This document shows, one piece after another, positions 59,401-64,000 of a stretch of 64,000 nucleotides of DNA. This stretch comes from Verrucomicrobiota bacterium. Its GTDB lineage: Bacteria; Verrucomicrobiota; Verrucomicrobiia; Opitutales; Opitutaceae. A program made the position numbers and the translations under genes. Position 1 is the stretch's first letter. Each line of letters opens with the position of its first letter. The notes beneath the pieces were generated by a model. That model had not been told where the DNA came from, did not search any database, and saw nothing but the letters and a program-made list of their open reading frames with translations. Location of the stretch: positions 135,538 to 199,537 of the forward strand of contig JACRQG010000030.1 in the NCBI GenBank assembly GCA_016222805.1, read 5' to 3'.

Positions 59401-60000
59401 CACCGGCACGCGTCCCATGGTCTCGAAGTTGCCCAGCGAGACATTGGCGGCGGCGATGCCGCGGATGCGGTTGGCGCCGGTGGGATTGAGGCTGACGTTC
59501 TCTTGGACGTCGCCGTTGCGGTTGACCTCGAAGTCGGTGTAGTTGCCGGTGCCCTCGGCGCTCGCGGTGTAGAGGAAGACGTCGTTGATATCGAGCATGC
59601 CGAAGTCGGCCATCTGGTCCTTCGTCATCACCGTGATGGAGGAGGCAAGGTCCTCGAGCTTCGTGTTGAAGCGCGTGCCGGACATCGTGTTCGTCGCGTA
59701 GTAGCCCTTGCTGTCGGAGACGACCTCGAAGGGTGAAAGCGTCACGACCTCGTCGGCGGGGCGCGTTCCGGGGGAGGTCGCGGCGGCCGCGCCGGCGGCC
59801 TGGCGCAGGTCGGCGTCGAGCGCGGCTTGTTCCGCGGAATCGAGGACGCCGTTGCGGTTGGTGTCGTAGCGCGCGAGGGTGGCGGGGTCGGGGGCGGGTC
59901 TCGGCGCGACCTGGGCGGGAAGGGAGGGGAGGAGGAGCAGGGCGCCGGCGAAAGCGCCGAGGGTGCGCAGGCTGGGGAGGACAATCGGGTTGGTGTTCAT
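56482..60000 (-). CDS. TonB-dependent outer-membrane receptor with N-terminal EF-hand
   Basis: Energy-coupled outer-membrane receptor, 1172 residues. The ATG at 60000 gives a signal peptide (LRTLGAFAGALLLLPSLPAQ). Residues 46-57 (DTNRNGVLDSAE) form a canonical EF-hand loop. Next is 'VVTLSPFEVVSDSKGYYATN', the region that carries the TonB box in verrucomicrobial receptors, then the plug domain ('TVMTKDQMADFGMLDINDVF', 'VDPLGIESVEISRGPNASVF', 'GNPSGTLNMVPA') and a long 22-strand barrel ending 'RQFIFTVTADL'. Such receptors in Opitutaceae are very numerous and usually take up glycans or siderophores; the ligand here is unknown. The 406 bp upstream are non-coding. Confidence 0.94.
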   Translation of the reverse strand: MNTNPIVLPSLRTLGAFAGALLLLPSLPAQVAPRPAPDPATLARYDTNRNGVLDSAEQAALDADLRQAAGAAAATSPGTRPADEVVTLSPFEVVSDSKGYYATNTMSGTRFNTKLEDLASSITVMTKDQMADFGMLDINDVFLYTASAEGTGNYTDFEVNRNGDVQENVSLNPTGANRIRGIAAANVSLGNFETMGRVPVDPLGIESVEISRGPNASVFGLGNPSGTLNMVPASANLARHRTQVQARADSYGGYRTSLDANRVLKEGLLAVRVSGSFQHDAFIRKPSGVNTVRYNGMVKYRPFPKTTITGSYSVYRMNGNRPNASPPRDNISYWIASGRPTWDPVGQVVHVGGQTIGNGGLGTTTPITADGNVPDYFNRSFTGSGRFYAYIGPGGLEMVGTSGSTLNTNPGSGSGSLRYMAVSAGSGIAAGRFTGQPLFTTTPTVSSRAIYDWAEQNLQAMNRVMDRTFTGTFQIDQNLLDTPRHRIDAQVAFMREDSQRYKRNLMGELNANGQSGQLLIDPNERLIDGSPNPYYLRPYMGVDQPFTTWEPSKWDTYRAQLGYRLDLTREKSAWRWLGLHQFSGYDEYKYRINRRYAYKDGISSNHSWIPAGVSRVNQGAITGGPAAAANITRGYYRYYLGDNQGNNIDYAPYEFAAGNYTFFYGNPTTGWVREPITISQIATTDRTGGPNNNKTILKSLGGVVQSHFLNGRVVTTFGRRRDDQYVKNGSTPQRLLADGMSFDYESLDHWAVGDYRANGGTTTQRGAVVRPFAGWAAINDLARSGGANRFLGQALSGLSLMYNRSDSFRPQDPRVDLYLRPLPNPSGEGEDKGFALNLFDNRFVLRFNSYETKQLKARGGDAGTIAQRVTRMDISSTAAFLLQTQALAWVAAVNPTWSQAQIEAEVGRQMGIPWERQVAIEAAFDAGLIASTNDIIATGKEIELNYNPTNYWTVAASVTKNESRNANVSSDIAQWIGERMPIWTTIRDQRTNQLWWTTNYGGSQTAAQNFAVFVGSPYAVVQQSEGTPNPQVRKYAARFSTNYKLAGLTEHHLWKKVEVGGALRFQDKGFLGYYGKQQLPATITELDRTRPIWDSGSFFGKRTTGHYSLDLNLRYRTRLWANKTATSFQLNIRNLQEKGNRLQAIGAFPDGTPHTYRIVDPRQFIFTVTADL

Positions 60001-60406
60001 CGCAGAGGGGTTGGCTCCAGGGCCGGGGTGTTTCCGAGCGGTCCGACGCGGACACGTGTCCACGCCGCTAGCGAAGTGAAAGTGCCGGAATTCTCAAGGG
60101 CGAGAGGGAGGCCGGCGGACAGTCCGTTGCCGCCGTTGGACGGGCCTCTCTCCATGCCGGTCGCTGGAAACCGCCCCGGCCGCTGTCTCCAGTGGATCTA
60201 AACTCGAACCTGGTCGCGCGGCTCCGCGCCGCGGGGCCGGGTGGCGCGGGCGCGTGGCGCCGGCGCGGCCGACGGATCTCACATCGGCCGCGCTTTCGCC
60301 TGCCGCTCAAGTGCAGCTACAACTGGGAGCGGTATCTCCGGCTCACCGCCGCGTCGGGCAAGGGTAATCCGATCGCGGCGGCGAAACGCGTGCGGGCAAG
60401 GCCCGC
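60001..60406. other. 406-bp non-coding stretch upstream of the TonB receptor
   Basis: Between the thrS stop and the receptor start, both minus strand. It presumably holds the receptor promoter. I see no convincing sigma-70 boxes, no riboswitch-like fold and no clear terminator for thrS beyond a small CGGGC/GCCCG hairpin near the thrS end. A short plus-strand frame around 60280-60400 has coding-like base use but no recognisable protein. Confidence 0.5.
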
Positions 60407-62335
60407 TCAGGCCGGGGCGGCGGCGGGCTTCTTCTTGTCCGGGAGCGCGCGGGTGGCGGCTTCGAGCTTGAGCTTCGCGACGCAGGCGTCGGTGGTCAGC
60501 ACGCCCTCGTCGCCGCGGGCGCGGGAACGCACCGAGACGCTGTTGGCTTCGGCTTCCTTCTGGCCGATCACGAGGGTGTAGGGGACCTTGTCGATCTCGG
60601 CGCGGCGGATCTTGGCCCCGAGTTTGTCGCTGTGCTCATCGAGCGTGGCGCGCAGCCCCTCGGCCTTGAGGCGGGCGAGGAGCGTGCGCGCGTACTCGAT
60701 GGTCTTTTCGCTGATCGGCACGAGGCGGACCTGCTCGGGCGCGAGCCAGAGGGGGAAGTCGCCGGCGAAGTGCTCGATCAGCACGCCGCAGAAGCGCTCC
60801 ATCGAACCGAACGGGGCGCGGTGGATCATCACCGGACGGTGCGGCTGGTTGTCGGCGCCGATGTAGGAGAGGTCGAACCGGATCGGGAGGTTGTAGTCGA
60901 CCTGCACGGTGCCGAGCTGCCATTCGCGGCCGATCACGTCCTTGATCACGAAGTCGATCTTCGGGCCGTAGAAGGCGGCTTCGCCGGGTTCCTCGGTGAA
61001 GGGCACGCCCAGGGTCTTGGCGGCCTCGCGGCACGCGGCCTCCGCCTTGTCCCAGTTGGCGGCGTCGCCGGTGTACTTGTTGGAATCCGGATCCCGCAGG
61101 CCGACGCGCACGCGGTAGTCCTGCATGCCGAGGGTGGTGAGTACGATCTTCACGAGCGAGAGGCAGCCCAGCACCTCCTGCGCGACCTGTTCCTCGGTGC
61201 AGAACAGGTGGGCGTCGTCCTGGGTGAAGCCGCGGACGCGCGTCATGCCGTTGAGTTCGCCGCTCTGTTCCCAGCGGTAGACGGTGCCGAACTCCGCGAG
61301 GCGGATGGGCAGGTCGCGGTAGGAGTGCGGCTGCGAGGCGAAGATCTTGATGTGATGCGGGCAGTTCATCGGCTTCAGCATGAAGCCGCCGAGGAGCTGG
61401 TCGTCGGGGCGGACGCGGTCGGGCGTGATGGTTTCACGGCCGGTGCGGGCGTTGATCTGGTCGCGGAGCTGGCCCGAGACCGCGTCGAGGCGGGCGTAGA
61501 CCTCGGCGCACGAGCAGTTCTCGGCCAGGGCCTGGGCGAGCGACTCGTTTTCGATCACCGGCGAGAACTGCGATTCCTTGTAGTAGGGGAAGTGGCCGGA
61601 GGTCTTGTAGAGCTCGAGCTTGCCGATGTGCGGCGTGAAGACCTGGGAGTAACCCTGCTTGCGCAGTTCCTCGCTGATGAAGGTCTGCAGTTCCTGGCGG
61701 ATGATCGCGCCGTTGGGCGTCCAGAGAATCAGGCCCTGGCCGACGTCCTCGTCGATGTGGAAGAGCTTGAGCTCCCGGCCGAGCTTCCGGTGGTCGCGGA
61801 GCCTGGCCTGCTCGAGCTGCGTGAGGTACTGGGCCAGTTCGTCCTTGGTGGCAAACGCGGTGCCGTAGATGCGCTGGAGCTGCTTGTTCTTCTCGTCGCC
61901 GCGGTGATACGCACCGGCGATGGAGAGGAGCTTGAAGGCCTTCAGCTTCGAGGTGTAGCGCACGTGGGTGCCGGCGCAAAGGTCGATGAACTCGCCGTTC
62001 TGGTAGAACGAGATCTTCTCCCCCTCGGGGATGTCGGCGAGGCGGCCGAGCTTGTAGCGTTCCTGGCCGATGCGCTTGATGATCTCCACCGCCTCCTCGC
62101 GCGAGACCTCCTTGCGGAGGAAGGGCTGGTTCTCGTCGGCGACCTTCTTCATCTCCGCCTCGATCCGGACGAGGTCCTCGGCGGTGAACTTGTGGTCGAG
62201 ATCGAGATCGTAGTAGAACCCGGTGTCGGTGGGGGGGCCGATGTCGAGCTTGGCCTCGGGGAAGAGGCGGAGGACGGCGGTCGCCAGCACGTGGGAGCAC
62301 GAGTGGCGGAGTTCTTCGAGCGGTGTCATGGCCAT
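60407..62335 (-). CDS. thrS: Threonyl-tRNA synthetase lacking TGS domain
   Basis: Charges tRNA-Thr; class IIa synthetase of 642 residues. It starts directly at the editing domain ('LEELRHSCSHVLATAVLRLF', 'LDIGPPTDTGFYYDLD', 'FIDLCAGTHVRYTSKLKAFK'), so the usual 60-residue N-terminal TGS domain is missing. The catalytic core has zinc Cys in 'KPMNCPHHIKIF', motif 2 'VRGFTQDDAHLFCTEEQV', and 'HRAPFGSMERFCGVLIEH'. Between 'YYKESQFSP' and 'FMLKPMNCP' is an insertion of about 50 residues absent from E. coli ThrRS, which brings the length back to normal. The anticodon-binding domain ends the protein. It follows cysS by 50 bp. An ATG two codons later is an alternative start. Confidence 0.96.
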   Translation of the reverse strand: MAMTPLEELRHSCSHVLATAVLRLFPEAKLDIGPPTDTGFYYDLDLDHKFTAEDLVRIEAEMKKVADENQPFLRKEVSREEAVEIIKRIGQERYKLGRLADIPEGEKISFYQNGEFIDLCAGTHVRYTSKLKAFKLLSIAGAYHRGDEKNKQLQRIYGTAFATKDELAQYLTQLEQARLRDHRKLGRELKLFHIDEDVGQGLILWTPNGAIIRQELQTFISEELRKQGYSQVFTPHIGKLELYKTSGHFPYYKESQFSPVIENESLAQALAENCSCAEVYARLDAVSGQLRDQINARTGRETITPDRVRPDDQLLGGFMLKPMNCPHHIKIFASQPHSYRDLPIRLAEFGTVYRWEQSGELNGMTRVRGFTQDDAHLFCTEEQVAQEVLGCLSLVKIVLTTLGMQDYRVRVGLRDPDSNKYTGDAANWDKAEAACREAAKTLGVPFTEEPGEAAFYGPKIDFVIKDVIGREWQLGTVQVDYNLPIRFDLSYIGADNQPHRPVMIHRAPFGSMERFCGVLIEHFAGDFPLWLAPEQVRLVPISEKTIEYARTLLARLKAEGLRATLDEHSDKLGAKIRRAEIDKVPYTLVIGQKEAEANSVSVRSRARGDEGVLTTDACVAKLKLEAATRALPDKKKPAAAPA

Positions 62336-62385
62336 GGTTGGGAGGGTGGTCCTGCGTACGGTTGCAGGGCCGGAAAAAGGGGAGG

Positions 62386-63750
<1,365 letters not shown>

Positions 63751-63867
63751 GGCGGGTGGGCGGAAGCCGTCAACTAGGCCCGAACCGGGCGGGTCTTTCG
63801 ACCATTTTTTTCAGGATAAGCGTGGATCCGGGCGGCCGAAGCGTTATCGGTTCGGTCCCGTTTTGCC

Positions 63868-64000
63868 ATGGAAACCGCCTTCAAGCTCGATTTGCTGCAT
63901 CGCCCCCGCCGCCTGCGCCGCACAGCCACCCGCCGCGCGATGGTGGAGGAAACGGTCCTCCGGCCGGCCGATTTCATCGCCCCGCTGTTCGTCGTCGAGG
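63868..64000 (+). CDS. hemB: Delta-aminolevulinic acid dehydratase (porphobilinogen synthase), 5' part
   Basis: Only the first 44 residues are in the window, from the ATG at 63868. They read '[20 protein letters not shown]' and '[14 protein letters not shown]', the recognisable N-terminal arm of HemB ('RPRRLR...R.mv.Et.L...dli.PlFv'). The enzyme joins two 5-aminolevulinate molecules into porphobilinogen, the second common step of tetrapyrrole synthesis. The call rests on this short stretch. Confidence 0.8.
   Translation, partial: METAFKLDLLHRPRRLRRTATRRAMVEETVLRPADFIAPLFVVE

Noticed and set aside
60192-60581. Plus-strand frame with coding-like base composition (around 'YNWERYLRL')
   Set aside because: The start is in a low-complexity stretch, the end runs antisense into thrS, and I recognise no family. 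It may be a remnant, but there is not enough to call it.

Overview
The window is high-GC (roughly two thirds G+C) bacterial chromosome. I infer a verrucomicrobial organism of the Opitutaceae type. The grounds are a Y_Y_Y-propeller sensor kinase, giant secreted NHL/Ig/CotH/lamin-tail proteins that share a recurring C-terminal module, a TonB receptor with the N-terminal 'LSPFEV' segment, few recognisable Shine-Dalgarno sites, and a ThrRS without a TGS domain. The assignment rests on family resemblance, not on a search. Because of the GC content, very long spurious frames lie antisense to almost every gene; these were ignored.

Layout. 1-2455: 3'-truncated propeller sensor kinase (-). 2536-5614: LysR regulator divergent from leuCD. 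5780-6751: exbB/exbD pair. 6897-25306: a long minus-strand block of secreted and membrane proteins: ThuA-like, a 1550-residue NHL/Ig protein, a DUF1624-type membrane protein, a frameshifted CotH/lamin-tail protein, and a DUF3999-DUF2339 pair. 25592-29509: a secreted TIM-barrel protein and a CocE-type hydrolase (-), preceded by the decayed 3' end of another gene and by tRNA-Asp with its own promoter and terminator. 30092-31786: two-domain iron-type ABC permease. 31925-32701: outer-membrane channel-like protein. 32862-36952: iron module: DtxR regulator divergent from a membrane-anchored winged-helix/FeoA protein and a FeoB split into separate GTPase and membrane genes. 37078-41965: GH36-like glycosidase, an internally shortened RecF, TauE/SafE permease, RuvC. 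41982-49656: hybrid PAS kinase, ferrochelatase, gpmI, aspS. 49789-54216: a PII-Amt-PII-Amt-PII array. 54439-60000: TMTC-like TPR membrane protein and a TonB receptor carrying an EF-hand. 60407-63750: cysS-thrS. 63868-64000: start of hemB.

How the parts fit. Nitrogen: two ammonium channels alternate with three PII proteins, with strong terminators after the first two PII genes and a sigma-54-like promoter before the first amt. Iron and heme: DtxR control, split FeoB, an FbpB-like permease, ferrochelatase and HemB. Translation: tRNA-Asp, aspS, cysS, thrS. The convergent and intergenic gaps hold several REP-like inverted repeats. The observations most worth following are the Amt/PII array, the split Feo operon with its palindromic operator, the RecF deletion, the gene relic beside tRNA-Asp, and the C-terminal module shared by the giant secreted proteins.
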